The notes beneath the pieces are model-generated. The model worked only from the letters and a program-made list of their open reading frames with translations, did not search any database and was not told the DNA's origin. Both the position numbers and the translations under genes were made by a program. Positions 54,388 to 63,447 of a stretch of 64,000 nucleotides of DNA are shown piece after piece. Within the stretch, counting starts at the first letter, position 1. Every line of letters begins with the position of its first letter. The stretch comes from Burkholderia diffusa. GTDB lineage: Bacteria > Pseudomonadota > Gammaproteobacteria > Burkholderiales > Burkholderiaceae. The DNA is taken from the NCBI RefSeq assembly GCF_902499115.1, contig NZ_CABVPN010000008.1, forward strand, positions 1-64,000, written 5' to 3'.

Positions 54388-55392
54388 ATGGACCGGCTTC
54401 AGGCCATGCAGGTGTTTACGCGCGTCGTCGATACGAGCAGCTTCACCAAGGCAGCAGAAACGCTCAGCCTGCCGCGGGCGTCCGTCACGACGATCATCCA
54501 GAATCTCGAAGCATTCCTCGGCGTGCGCCTGATGCACCGGACCACGCGCCGGCTGTCGCTGACGCCTGACGGCGCCGCGTACTACGAACGCTGCGTGCGG
54601 ATCCTCGCCGATGTCGAGGAAACCGAAGCAAGCTTCCAGAACAACAACCGGAAGCCGCACGGAAAGTTGCGTATCGACATGCCGGGCTCGATCGGGCGGC
54701 TGCTCGTGATCCCGTCGCTGTGCGAATTCCACACGCGCTATCCGGACATCGACCTGCAGCTCGGCCTGTCCGACCGACCGGTCGACCTGCTGCAGGAAGG
54801 CGTCGACTGCGTGATCCGCGTCGGTGCGCTGCAGGACTCGTCGCTCGTCGCGCGCCGCGTCGGCCTGTTCGAATGCGTGTCGGTCGCGTCGCCCGCGTAT
54901 CTCGAGAAGCACGGCGAGCCGCAAGCGATCGAGGACCTGAGCGACCACAGGGCCGTCAACTACTTCTCGAGCCGCACGGGCCGCACGATCGACTGGACCT
55001 TCCTCACGGACGGCAAGGAAGTCGAGGTCAAGATGAACTCGATCGTGTCGGTCAACGACGCCGATGCGTACGTGACCTGCGGGCTCGAAGGCTTCGGCCT
55101 GATCCAGCCGCCGTTGTTCATGGTGCTGCCGCACCTGCGCGACGGCCGGCTCAAGGAAGTGCTGCCCGGCCTGAAACCGCTGCCGATGCCGATCTCGGTC
55201 GTGTATCCGCACAGCCGGCACCTGTCGCCGAAGGTGCGCGTGTTCGTCGACTGGATCGCCGAAGTGTTCGACCGCTGCCCGCTGCTGAGCGGCAAGGGCA
55301 GCCTCGACGCGACGTGCAGCAAACGCACGTTCGAGGAAGCCGAGCGTGCACCGGCGCTCGACACGCCGGTCATCAACGAGTGGGTCGCGTAA
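54388..55392 (+). CDS. ceoR: LysR-family regulator of the ceo efflux operon
   Basis: A 334-residue LysR regulator: winged helix MDRLQAMQVFTRVVDTSSFTKAAETLSLPRASVTTIIQNLEAFLG and a CrgA/YafC-type effector domain. A tail of about 40 residues past the domain (SKRTFEEAERAPALDTPV) is longer than usual. ATG 54388 has GGAGG five bases upstream, and the GTG just before it is less well placed. Divergent from llpE-ceoAB-opcM, which it regulates in characterised strains. Confidence 0.88.
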   Translation: MDRLQAMQVFTRVVDTSSFTKAAETLSLPRASVTTIIQNLEAFLGVRLMHRTTRRLSLTPDGAAYYERCVRILADVEETEASFQNNNRKPHGKLRIDMPGSIGRLLVIPSLCEFHTRYPDIDLQLGLSDRPVDLLQEGVDCVIRVGALQDSSLVARRVGLFECVSVASPAYLEKHGEPQAIEDLSDHRAVNYFSSRTGRTIDWTFLTDGKEVEVKMNSIVSVNDADAYVTCGLEGFGLIQPPLFMVLPHLRDGRLKEVLPGLKPLPMPISVVYPHSRHLSPKVRVFVDWIAEVFDRCPLLSGKGSLDATCSKRTFEEAERAPALDTPVINEWVA

Positions 55393-55809
55393 TAGCCTGA
55401 ACCACGGCGCGCGGGCTGTCCGGCCCGCGCGCCGCCCCGCCTTCGTGCCGCTTCGGTGTCACCTTCGTGCCACCTTCCTCGCCGCGCACCTCGCCTTTTC
55501 CGAATCCGCATCAGACCTTTGCGCCGCGTGCGGCAATCGTCCGCGCACGTCATCGCGCGAGCGGCGGCATACCGCCGCGAGGCCCGCTGCAGGCGGCTGC
55601 GGGCGATTTCGACGTCACCCTGACGACATTGCGAATCGCGATTGTTCCTCGAACACGACAAATCAATTCGCGTCTGCCGCATTTATCGCGTCCGAACAGA
55701 TACCTAGAGTAAACCCTGTCGCGCACCTCGATGCGCATCGAACAGCCCCGTTTGACGGGGCCGGAGCGAGCGCTCAGGCGCCAACTCCGACCAACACAGG
55801 AGTTACGTC
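55393..55809. other. Intergenic stretch before the DUF4148 gene
   Basis: 417 bp without a supported gene. The right third (55620-55720) is locally AT-rich and should hold the promoter of the DUF4148 gene. GTTCCTCGAAC near 55645 is a small inverted repeat of unknown meaning. Confidence 0.35.
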
Positions 55810-56106
55810 ATGAACCGCCGCCATCTTCTCTCCGCCGTTGCCCTCGCACTCGCCGTGTCCGCACCGGCCTTCGCCGATACGAACACCCCGCACGCCGGCG
55901 ACTACGGCAACACGTCGTGGTACACGCAGCACAACAACGGCCCGCGCACGCGCGCCGAAGTGAGCGCCGAAGTCGTGCAGGCTCGCCGCGACGGCACGCT
56001 GGCCTGGCTGCGCAAGGCGAATTCGTATCCGCAAGGGCTCGAACTCGCGGAAGGCCCGTATCGCCCGATGCCGGAAAGCAACCAGCTCGCAGGCGGGGGC
56101 CGCTAA
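55810..56106 (+). CDS. DUF4148-type secreted small protein
   Basis: A 98-residue protein with a clear signal peptide (NRRHLLSAVALALAVSAPAFA, cleavage about 22) and a short mature part containing SRAEV-type DUF4148 features (RTRAEVSAEVVQARRDGTL). Such periplasmic proteins are numerous in Burkholderia and of unknown function. The ribosome binding site ACAGGAG is at proper distance from ATG 55810. Confidence 0.8.
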   Translation: MNRRHLLSAVALALAVSAPAFADTNTPHAGDYGNTSWYTQHNNGPRTRAEVSAEVVQARRDGTLAWLRKANSYPQGLELAEGPYRPMPESNQLAGGGR

Positions 56107-56123
56107 ACGTCGGTCAATGTGCA

Positions 56124-56156
56124 ACGCCGCGCAGCGGATGATCCGCCGCGCGGCGT
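56124..56156 (+). terminator. Extended hairpin after the DUF4148 gene
   Basis: ACGCCGCGC (56124-56132) pairs with GCGCGGCGT (56148-56156), with a further GCGGAT/ATCCGC pairing inside, giving a long rod. No T-run follows. It may terminate weakly or protect the mRNA 3' end. Confidence 0.45.
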
Positions 56157-56208
56157 CGCGATACCGCCGTCGAACACTCGATTAGTCAGTTAGTTGCAGG
56201 AGTCTGTG

Positions 56209-56298
56209 ATGAACGATCAACTTCCTTCGCCGCTCGATCATTGGGACGACACCACACCGGTGTGGACGCCGTTCCGTTCCACGCCGCAATCGCATTGA
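56209..56298 (+). CDS. Candidate 29-residue small protein
   Basis: ATG 56209 is preceded by CAGGAG at six-base spacing, and the frame runs 29 codons to TGA. The peptide is acidic to neutral and rich in Pro, Thr and Trp, beginning MNDQLPSPLDHWDDTTPVW. No membrane segment. It lies 102 bp after the DUF4148 gene, past a hairpin. Support is only the ribosome binding site and the uninterrupted frame. Confidence 0.45.
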   Translation: MNDQLPSPLDHWDDTTPVWTPFRSTPQSH

Positions 56299-56334
56299 CC
56301 GTCGCGCCGACGCCTCGTCGACAGCGTCCGGCCG

Positions 56335-57414
56335 TCAACGGCGCGGCACACCGTCGCGCCATTCGCCCCAGTGCGTGACGATGTCCTGCACGAGCGGGTT
56401 GCCGGCGCGATACAGGTTTTCGGTCGCCGGCGCGAAGCCGCCCTGCTCCGCGTAGTTCAGCAGGTTGTCCGCGCTCGTCTGCCCCGCATACGGCCGGTCG
56501 AAATCGGAGCCCGTGCGCAGCACCGCGACGCGCGACAGGTCGACCCGCTTCACGCTCGCCGCGCGTTTGAGCGCTTCATACGTCGCGTTGTCTTCCTGCG
56601 CGGTCATGCAGTAGGTGCCCTTGCCGTCGGTGAGGATCTTCGTCCACTGACGCGCGCGCTCGCCGATCAGCGTGCCCGAGAACCACGTATTGCCCGATGA
56701 GGTGTCGCACTGGATCACCGTCGGCGGCCGGTTCGCCGGCGCATACGTGAACTTCGCGCGCGCGGCCTGGGCCTGCGCGCTGTCGGCAAGCACGACGTTG
56801 CGCGACAGCGCATAGGCGGCGTCCGTCAGCTGCGGGTTGAGCTGGAATACTTCGGTGCGATAGTCGAGCGGCGGCTTGTCGTTCGGGCTCTTGGTATTGA
56901 TGCCGAGAAAGCCGGTGTTCCAGCCGGCCGGAATCTCGCGCGCATCGAGCTCCCACTGCAGGCTGAAGTCGACCAGATATTTCGACCATGCGGCGGAACC
57001 GACCGTGCCTTGCGCGGGGTCGACGCCCGCGATGCCCGACACGAGGAAATACGTGCGGCGCAGGTCGAAGCGCTGCGAGAACGTGAGCGCCATGATCGTC
57101 GCGGAGGCGTTCGCATAGCCCATGCCGGTCGTCACCACGCACACGTCCTGCTTGTTGCAGTGAACGGCCGGATAATCGGGCGACAGGCCGGGCACGGTGA
57201 TGTCGCGCCACGGGCCGAGCCGGTCGAGCCATGCCTGGCCTTCCGGACCGAACATCGTGATGATCATGACCTTGACCGGGCGGCCCTGTGCACCGGTCTC
57301 GGCGAATGCAGCGTTGCCCGCGTCGTTGCCCTGGTTGTCCTGCGCGATCGACGGCGCGGTCGCACAGGCGGCAAGCGAGAATGCAGCGGCGGAAAGGATG
57401 GAGCGAGTCAGCAT
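56335..57414 (-). CDS. Purine nucleoside permease-family (NUP) protein
   Basis: A 359-residue exported protein. Signal region MLTRSILSAAAFSLAACATAPSIAQ contains LAAC, so it may be a lipoprotein (Cys17). The mature domain matches the NUP family: VKVMIITMFGPEGQAWLDRLG, VCVVTTGMGYANASATIMAL, RTYFLVSGIAGVDPAQGTVGSAAW and QCDTSSGNTWFSG. The fold resembles nucleoside phosphorylases. It may bind or process nucleosides in the periplasm rather than act as a permease, despite the family name. AAGGAACG serves as ribosome binding site. Confidence 0.87.
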   Translation of the reverse strand: MLTRSILSAAAFSLAACATAPSIAQDNQGNDAGNAAFAETGAQGRPVKVMIITMFGPEGQAWLDRLGPWRDITVPGLSPDYPAVHCNKQDVCVVTTGMGYANASATIMALTFSQRFDLRRTYFLVSGIAGVDPAQGTVGSAAWSKYLVDFSLQWELDAREIPAGWNTGFLGINTKSPNDKPPLDYRTEVFQLNPQLTDAAYALSRNVVLADSAQAQAARAKFTYAPANRPPTVIQCDTSSGNTWFSGTLIGERARQWTKILTDGKGTYCMTAQEDNATYEALKRAASVKRVDLSRVAVLRTGSDFDRPYAGQTSADNLLNYAEQGGFAPATENLYRAGNPLVQDIVTHWGEWRDGVPRR

Positions 57415-57655
57415 CGGCGTTCCTTGTTTCGGGGATGTTGGGTGAGAACGGCTCTCGGAGACTGCGCGAGGGAGTATAGAACGCGCATGCGCGAGGAGGA
57501 ACCCGGCTACGAAACGGGCTGCGGTGTTTGGTCACGCGGTTCTTGCGCGCGTGGTTCGAACGATATCCGACAAAAAATCAGGAATGCCATTCGATTGAGC
57601 GACGCGACATTGCCGCTACCGATCGTGACGGACGACGGCACCCGATTCGCTAAAG

Positions 57656-58246
57656 CTAAACGCGCAGCATCCCCGCGACGCCATAACCGAGCACGACCAG
57701 CGCCGCCAGCACATGGCTCGCCACGAGCCATCGCGTCGACTTCACGATGCGCCCGATCGCGCTGCCGCCGAACGCGAACACGAGTTGTCCGACGAGACTG
57801 CCGGCAAACACGCACAAGGCGCCGAGCAGCCAGTGCCGATGCGCGCCGGCCGCGGCAGTGGCATAGCCATAGAACAGCAGGATGGTCAGCGGATTCGCGA
57901 GCGTGACGAGGAACATCGACGTGAACGGGCGCGTGCCCGGCGCCGGGGCGACGCCATCCAGCGTGCGGCGCCGATCCTTCAACGCCTGCCACAGCATGCG
58001 TGCGCCCATTGCGAGCAACACGAGCGCGCCGACGACGCGAAACAGCGGCAGGTACGATGCGAGCGTGCTCGCGAGCAACGCCCCGATCGTGAACGCGACG
58101 AGCGCATAGCAGCCGTCGGCCGACGCCACGCCGACCGCCGCGCGAACGCCGCTCGCGATGCCGGCGCGCATCCCGTGGTTCGCGATCATCAGCGCGACGG
58201 GCCCGACCGACAGCGCGATCGTCAGCCCGAACAGGAAATCGTTCAT
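57656..58246 (-). CDS. LysE family exporter
   Basis: A 196-residue inner-membrane protein with about six spans and the LysE/RhtB start FLFGLTIALSVGPVALMIANHGMRAG, plus the conserved FLVTLANPLTILLFYG. It would export an amino acid or similar small molecule; substrate unknown. It starts 70 bp after the selD stop in the same direction, so possibly co-transcribed. Confidence 0.88.
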   Translation of the reverse strand: MNDFLFGLTIALSVGPVALMIANHGMRAGIASGVRAAVGVASADGCYALVAFTIGALLASTLASYLPLFRVVGALVLLAMGARMLWQALKDRRRTLDGVAPAPGTRPFTSMFLVTLANPLTILLFYGYATAAAGAHRHWLLGALCVFAGSLVGQLVFAFGGSAIGRIVKSTRWLVASHVLAALVVLGYGVAGMLRV

Positions 58247-58316
58247 CGGTCGTCGATGCCTTCGAGGGAAGGTCTCGATTCTAGCGACCGAAAGCGATCC
58301 GCAGTCAGGAAACGCG

Positions 58317-59390
58317 TCAGGCGACGTCGACGCGCGCGGGGCCGTCCACCATCTCGCCGATCACCGCCGCGCGGTCGAAACCGTCGGCGCGGAAGCACGC
58401 GAGCACGTCGTCGACCGCGTCCGGCGCGCACGCGACCAGCAGGCCGCCGGACGTCTGCGGGTCGGTCAGCAGCGCCTGCGCGACCGGCGGCAGCCCGTCG
58501 GCGAGCCGCACGTCGGCGCCATACGCGGCCCAGTTGCGGCCCGATGCCCCGGTGAACACGCCGTCGGCGACGAACGCCTCGACGCCCGCCAGCCACGGCA
58601 GCGACGCGTAATGCACGCGCGCGGTGAGGTGCGCGCCGCGCGCCAGTTCGAGTGTGTGGCCGAGCAGCCCGAAGCCCGTGACGTCGGTCAGCGCATGCAC
58701 GCCCGGCAGCGCGGCAAGTTCGGTGCCCGGCCGATTCAGCTTGGTGGTCGTCGCAACCATCTGCGCGTAGCCCGCGTCGTCGAGCTGGTTCTTCTTCAGC
58801 GCGGCCGACAGCACGCCGACGCCGAGCGGCTTGCCGAGCACGAGCACGTCGCCCGCGCGCGCGGCCGCGTTACGCTTCACGCGCGACGGATGCACGACAC
58901 CGATCGCCGCGAGCCCGTAGATCGGCTCGACCGAATCGATCGAGTGGCCGCCCGCGACCGGAATACCGGCATCCGCGCACACCGATTCGCCGCCGCGCAG
59001 CACGGCTGCGATCGTCTCGTGCGGCAGCACGTTGATCGGCATCCCGACCAGCGCGAGCGCGAGAATCGGCTTGCCGCCCATCGCGTAGACGTCGGACAGC
59101 GCGTTGGTTGCCGCGATGCGGCCGAAGTCGAACGGGTCGTCGACGATCGGCATGAAGAAGTCCGTGGTCGCGACGATCGCCTGTTCGTCGTTCAGCCGGT
59201 AGACGGCCGCGTCGTCGGAGGTCTCGGTGCCGACCAGCAGGTCCGGGAACAGCGCTGGCGGCGTGGCCCGCTTCAGCAGTTCGGACAGCACGCCCGGCGC
59301 GATCTTGCAGCCGCAGCCGCCGCCGTGGGACAGGCTCGTGAGGCGCGGAACAGCGGGCGGGGTGAGGGTGGCTTCGGTCATCGTCGGCAT
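58317..59390 (-). CDS. selD: Selenide, water dikinase
   Basis: A 357-residue SelD that makes selenophosphate from selenide and ATP. The glycine-rich N terminus SHGGGCGCKIAPG holds the essential C26 and K29 (corresponding to Cys17 and Lys20 of E. coli SelD), followed by TSDDAAVYRLND, TTDFFMPIVDDPFDFGRIAATNALSDVYAMGG and LTDVTGFGLLGHTLELA. Cytoplasmic. Neither selA/selB nor the tRNA selenouridine synthase gene lies in this window. Start could be ATG 59390 or the second ATG three codons on. Confidence 0.95.
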   Translation of the reverse strand: MPTMTEATLTPPAVPRLTSLSHGGGCGCKIAPGVLSELLKRATPPALFPDLLVGTETSDDAAVYRLNDEQAIVATTDFFMPIVDDPFDFGRIAATNALSDVYAMGGKPILALALVGMPINVLPHETIAAVLRGGESVCADAGIPVAGGHSIDSVEPIYGLAAIGVVHPSRVKRNAAARAGDVLVLGKPLGVGVLSAALKKNQLDDAGYAQMVATTTKLNRPGTELAALPGVHALTDVTGFGLLGHTLELARGAHLTARVHYASLPWLAGVEAFVADGVFTGASGRNWAAYGADVRLADGLPPVAQALLTDPQTSGGLLVACAPDAVDDVLACFRADGFDRAAVIGEMVDGPARVDVA

Positions 59391-59495
59391 CCGGTGAATA
59401 ACAACGCTCCATTATCGACAATTCCGCGCGAGCGCGCCGGATACCCACATAATTGATGGCGCTCGCCGCTCCCCCTCCCGTCCGCACCTTCGTTC

Positions 59496-60332
59496 ATGGA
59501 TCACCTGTTCATCGGCCTCGTGCTGTGCTCCGCGTTGCTGCACGCGATCTGGAATGCCTTCCTCCACGTCAGCGAAGACCGGCTCGTCCAGCTCGGCACG
59601 ATGTCGCTGCCGTATCTCGCGTTCGGCATCGCAGGCGCCGTGCTGCTGCCCGCGCCGGCGCCCGCCGCCTGGCCGTATGTCGCGGCGTCGGCGGTGCTCG
59701 AGGTCGCGTACTGCTTCACGCTGGCGCGTGCGTACCGCAACGGCGAGTTCGGGCAGATCTATCCGATCGCGCGCGGGATCTCGCCGCTGCTCGTGTCGGT
59801 GCTGGCGCTCGCGATGCTGCACGAGCGGCCGACGCCGTTCGGCTTCGCGGGCATCGCGCTCGTGTCGTTCGGCATCATGTCGCTCGCGCTGCGGCGCGGC
59901 TTCCGGTTCTCCGGCGAAGGCGTGCCGTACGCGCTGCTCACGGGTGTGTTCATCGCCGCGTATTCGATCTGCGACGGGATCGGCTCGCGCGTGTCCGGCA
60001 GCGCGCTCGGCTACATCGCATGGGTGTACCTGCTGTGGAGCGTGCCGCAGCTCGTGCTCGTCTGCGTGCTGCGCGGCGGCCCGCGCGCGGTGCTCGGCTC
60101 GCGCACCGCCCTCACGCAGGGCGCGATCGCCGGCACGATCTCGCTCGCCGCGTATGCGATCGTGATCCTCGCGTACCGGCACCTGCCGGTCGCGACGGTG
60201 TCGGCGCTGCGCGAGACGAGCTCGATCTTCGCGGTCGCGATCGGCTGGTTCGTGATGCGCGAGCGGCCCGGTGCGCAGCGGCTTGCCGCATGCGCGCTGG
60301 TGGTCGCGGGCGCGGCGTTGATTCGGCTTTGA
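59496..60332 (+). CDS. EamA/DMT family transporter
   Basis: A 278-residue inner-membrane protein with ten spans in two EamA repeats (YCFTLARAYRNGEFGQIYPIARGISPLLVSVLAL and AYRHLPVATVSALRETSSIFAVAIGWFVMRERP). Drug/metabolite transporter superfamily, with unknown substrate. Divergent from selD with 105 bp between. Full length and intact. Confidence 0.88.
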   Translation: MDHLFIGLVLCSALLHAIWNAFLHVSEDRLVQLGTMSLPYLAFGIAGAVLLPAPAPAAWPYVAASAVLEVAYCFTLARAYRNGEFGQIYPIARGISPLLVSVLALAMLHERPTPFGFAGIALVSFGIMSLALRRGFRFSGEGVPYALLTGVFIAAYSICDGIGSRVSGSALGYIAWVYLLWSVPQLVLVCVLRGGPRAVLGSRTALTQGAIAGTISLAAYAIVILAYRHLPVATVSALRETSSIFAVAIGWFVMRERPGAQRLAACALVVAGAALIRL

Positions 60333-60428
60333 CGTGCGGCAACGACGGGCCGGTACGGTGGAGACACTCATTGGCCAATCTGCCGACGCCCCGCCCCGCA
60401 GCACGCGCATGCCGCCGTCCCGTTCTCG

Positions 60429-61937
60429 TCAGACCGTCGCGACGACCTGGTCGAACGCCCGCTCGTCGATCGCCTCGGCCAGCGTCGCGAACGCCGTCGC
60501 GATCTCGTCCTCCGGCACGCACGCATAACCGAGCAGCAAGCCCGATGCCGCACGTTCGCGCTGCGCGTAATAACCGGACAACGGCCGCACGACGATGTTG
60601 CGTTCGAGCGCGGCCTGCGCGACCGCGCGATCGTCGACACCGTCCGGCAGCCGCGTGACGAGATGCAGCCCCGCGTCGCTGCCGAGCGCCTGAAGCGTGT
60701 CGCCGTAGCGGCGCGCGACCGCGTCGAGCAGCACCTCGCGGCGCTGCCCGTACAACGTGCGCATCTTGCGGATATGCGACACGAAGTGCCCTTCCGCGAT
60801 GAACTCCGCGAGCACCGCCTGCTGCAGCAGCTGACCTTCGCGATACAGCTCGGCGCTCGCGGTCGCGAAGCTCTCCGCGAGCGGCTCCGGCGCGACGAGA
60901 TACCCGACCCGCAGCCCCGGGAACAGCGTCTTGCCGAAGCTGCCGACGTAGATCACCTGCCCGGCCGTATCGAGCCCCTGCAGCGACGCGAGCGGGCGGC
61001 TGCCGTAACGGAATTCGCTGTCGTAGTCGTCCTCGATGATCCAGCAGCCGTGCTGGCGCGCGTATTCGAGCAGCATCCGGCGCCGCGCGAGGCTCATCAC
61101 CATCCCGAGCGGATACTGGTGCGACGGCGTGACGAGCATCAGCTTCGGCGGCTCCGCGAGATCGGCGGCCGACGGCGCGATCCCTTCGTCGTCGACCGGA
61201 ATCGGCCGCGTGGTGAGCCCCGACACGTTCAGCACGCTGCGCACGCCCCAGTAGCACGGGTCCTCGGTCCAGATCGCGTCGCCCGGATCGGTCAGCAGCC
61301 GCACCGCGAGATCGATCGACTGGTGGATCCCGGTCGTGATCACGATCTGCTCGGGCGTGCAGCGCACCGAGCGCGACGTGCGCAGGTAGTCGGCCAGCGC
61401 CTCGCGCAACAGCGCGAGCCCGCCGCCCGGCGCGTAGGTCAGCAGATCCGGGCGCAGGCGCCGCCAATACTTGTTGTGCAGCCGCGTCCACACGCGCGCC
61501 GGAAAGCGCGACACATCGGGCACGCCCGGCATGAACGCGCCGCCCTGGCGCTTCGACACGCCCGCGCCTTCGACGAGCCGCGTGCCGCGCGAGGACAGCC
61601 GGCGCGCGGAAGAAGGCGCCACCGCCGGCCCGGCACCCGCGTCTGCCGGCGCGCCGACGATCTCGTCCGGCGCGCTGTCGGCGACGAACGTGCCGCGCCC
61701 CGTCGCCGAGTTCACATAGCCTTCGAGCGCAAGCTGTTCGTAAACCTGCGTAACCGTGTTGCGGGCGATCCCCAGCTCGGCCGCGAGCAGCCGCGACGAC
61801 GGCACGCGCGTGCCGGCCGGCAGTTCGCGCGACAGGATCGCCTGCTGCAGCAGCCGGTGCAGCTGCCGGTAGATCGGCTGTTCGCCGCCGCGCACGAGGC
61901 GCTGCGCCAGCCAGTCCGACAACACGCTTGCGCGCAT
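60429..61937 (-). CDS. MocR/GabR-type regulator (GntR helix-turn-helix plus aminotransferase fold)
   Basis: A 502-residue chimera. GntR winged helix at about 10-85 (GGEQPIYRQLHRLLQQAILSRELPAGTRVPSSRLLAAELGIARNTV), a linker, then a fold-type I aminotransferase domain (about 140-500) with cofactor-contact WIIEDDYDSEFRY and PLP lysine in YVGSFGKTLFPGLRVGY. It probably senses GABA and PLP and controls the divergent gabT-gabD genes. ATG 61937 has GGAG eight bases upstream. Confidence 0.9.
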   Translation of the reverse strand: MRASVLSDWLAQRLVRGGEQPIYRQLHRLLQQAILSRELPAGTRVPSSRLLAAELGIARNTVTQVYEQLALEGYVNSATGRGTFVADSAPDEIVGAPADAGAGPAVAPSSARRLSSRGTRLVEGAGVSKRQGGAFMPGVPDVSRFPARVWTRLHNKYWRRLRPDLLTYAPGGGLALLREALADYLRTSRSVRCTPEQIVITTGIHQSIDLAVRLLTDPGDAIWTEDPCYWGVRSVLNVSGLTTRPIPVDDEGIAPSAADLAEPPKLMLVTPSHQYPLGMVMSLARRRMLLEYARQHGCWIIEDDYDSEFRYGSRPLASLQGLDTAGQVIYVGSFGKTLFPGLRVGYLVAPEPLAESFATASAELYREGQLLQQAVLAEFIAEGHFVSHIRKMRTLYGQRREVLLDAVARRYGDTLQALGSDAGLHLVTRLPDGVDDRAVAQAALERNIVVRPLSGYYAQRERAASGLLLGYACVPEDEIATAFATLAEAIDERAFDQVVATV

Positions 61938-62063
61938 GATTGGCTCCTGAATATTTATTGAAATGGCTCTGATTGCCAGAGCCAAATGTGATTATAGTCG
62001 CCTCCATGGGCTGCCAACGCGGCCGTTTTTTATCCCACCGGACATAACATCAAGGAGATGACC
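61938..62063. promoter_or_regulatory. mocR / gabT divergent control region
   Basis: Perfect inverted repeat TGGCTCTG-ATTGC-CAGAGCCA (61964-61984), with a third related copy TTGGCTCCTGA just before the regulator start (61940-61950). The direct repeat of TGGCTC fits the paired direct sites that MocR proteins bind. A -10-like TATAGT lies at 61993-61998 on the plus strand. Confidence 0.6.
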
Positions 62064-63347
62064 GTGAAGAATGCCGACCTGCAGGCCCGCAAGAACGCCG
62101 CCACCCCGCGCGGCGTCGGCGTGATGTGCGATTTCTACGCAGCCCGCGCCGAAAACGCGGAGCTGTGGGATGTCGAAGGCCGCCGCTTCATCGATTTCGC
62201 CGCCGGCATCGCGGTGCTGAACACGGGCCACCGCCACCCGAAGATCGTCAAGGCGATCGCGGATCAGCTGAACAGCTTCACGCACACCGCTTACCAGATC
62301 GTCCCGTACGCGTCGTACGTCGAGCTGGCCGAAAAGATCAACGCGCGCGCACCGGGCGACTTCCCGAAGAAGACCGCGTTCTTCACGACCGGCGCCGAAG
62401 CCGTCGAAAACGCGATCAAGATCGCGCGCGCGGCGACCGGCCGTCCGGGCGTCATCGCGTTCTCGGGCGGCTTCCACGGCCGCACGATGATGGGCATGGC
62501 GCTGACCGGCAAGGTCGCCCCGTACAAGCTGAACTTCGGTCCGTTCCCGGGCGACGTGTTCCACGCACCGTACCCGAACGCGCTGCACGGCGTGACGACG
62601 GCCGACTCGATCAAGGCGATCGAGATGCTGTTCAAGGCCGACATCGATCCGAAGCGCGTCGCCGCGATCATCTTCGAACCGGTCCAGGGTGAAGGTGGCT
62701 TCAACCCGGCGCCGGCTGAGTTCGTGCGCGCGCTGCGCAAGATCTGTAACGAGCACGGCATCCTGCTGATCGCCGACGAAGTCCAGACGGGCTTCGCGCG
62801 TACCGGCAAGCTGTTCGCGATGCAGCACTACGACGTGCTGGCCGACCTGATCACGATGGCGAAGAGCCTCGCGGGCGGCATGCCGCTGTCGGGCGTCGTC
62901 GGCCGTGCCGACGTGATGGACGCGGCAGCCCCCGGCGGCCTCGGCGGCACGTACGCGGGCAACCCGCTGGCCGTCGCCTCGGCGCATGCGGTGCTCGAGA
63001 TCATCGACGAAGAGAAGCTGTGCGAGCGCGCGACGCAGCTCGGCGACGTGCTGAAGGCGAAGCTGAATTCGCTGCAGGCCGACGTGCCGCAGATCGCCGA
63101 CGTGCGCGGCCCGGGCGCGATGATCGCGGTCGAGTTCCTGAAGCCGGGTTCGGGCGAGCCGGACGCGGAATTCACGAAGCGCGTGCAGGCGCGTGCGCTT
63201 GAGCGGGGGCTGCTGCTGCTCGTGTGCGGCGTGTACTCGAACGTCGTGCGCTTCCTGTTCCCGCTGACGATCCCGCAGGCCGTGTTCGACGAAGCGCTCG
63301 TGATCCTCGAGGAAGTGCTGAAGGAAACGGTCGGCGTGCCGGCCTGA
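62064..63347 (+). CDS. gabT: 4-aminobutyrate--2-oxoglutarate transaminase
   Basis: A 427-residue class III aminotransferase making succinate semialdehyde from GABA. Marks: GIAVLNTGHRHPKIVKAI, FFTTGAEAVENAIKIARAATGRPGVIAFSGGFHGRT, LLIADEVQTGFARTG and the PLP lysine in MAKSLAGGMPLSG. The start is taken as GTG 62064, because AAGGAG at 62052-62057 abuts ATG 62058 and would have no spacer there. GTG gives six bases and the length of known GabT. First gene of the gab operon. Confidence 0.93.
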   Translation: MKNADLQARKNAATPRGVGVMCDFYAARAENAELWDVEGRRFIDFAAGIAVLNTGHRHPKIVKAIADQLNSFTHTAYQIVPYASYVELAEKINARAPGDFPKKTAFFTTGAEAVENAIKIARAATGRPGVIAFSGGFHGRTMMGMALTGKVAPYKLNFGPFPGDVFHAPYPNALHGVTTADSIKAIEMLFKADIDPKRVAAIIFEPVQGEGGFNPAPAEFVRALRKICNEHGILLIADEVQTGFARTGKLFAMQHYDVLADLITMAKSLAGGMPLSGVVGRADVMDAAAPGGLGGTYAGNPLAVASAHAVLEIIDEEKLCERATQLGDVLKAKLNSLQADVPQIADVRGPGAMIAVEFLKPGSGEPDAEFTKRVQARALERGLLLLVCGVYSNVVRFLFPLTIPQAVFDEALVILEEVLKETVGVPA

Positions 63348-63373
63348 GTGCCCGTCCGCTTCAACTGAACGTG

Positions 63374-63400
63374 CCGCCGCCGTCGTGAAGACGGCGGCGG
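63374..63400 (+). terminator. Terminator or attenuating hairpin between gabT and gabD
   Basis: Perfect 11-bp stem CCGCCGCCGTC / GACGGCGGCGG (63374-63384 with 63390-63400), 5-nt loop, then TCGTTTTC. It lies between two genes of the same pathway, so it may reduce gabD expression relative to gabT, or gabD may have its own promoter in the 47 bp that follow. Confidence 0.75.
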
Positions 63401-63447
63401 TCGTTTTCATCCGTCCTTATCCGTCCTTTTCAAAGCAGGCGAAGCAT

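Noticed and set aside
57488..57500. Palindromic CGCGCATGCGCG-like sequence before the NUP-family gene
   Set aside because: Alternating GC palindromes of this size are common by chance at this base composition.
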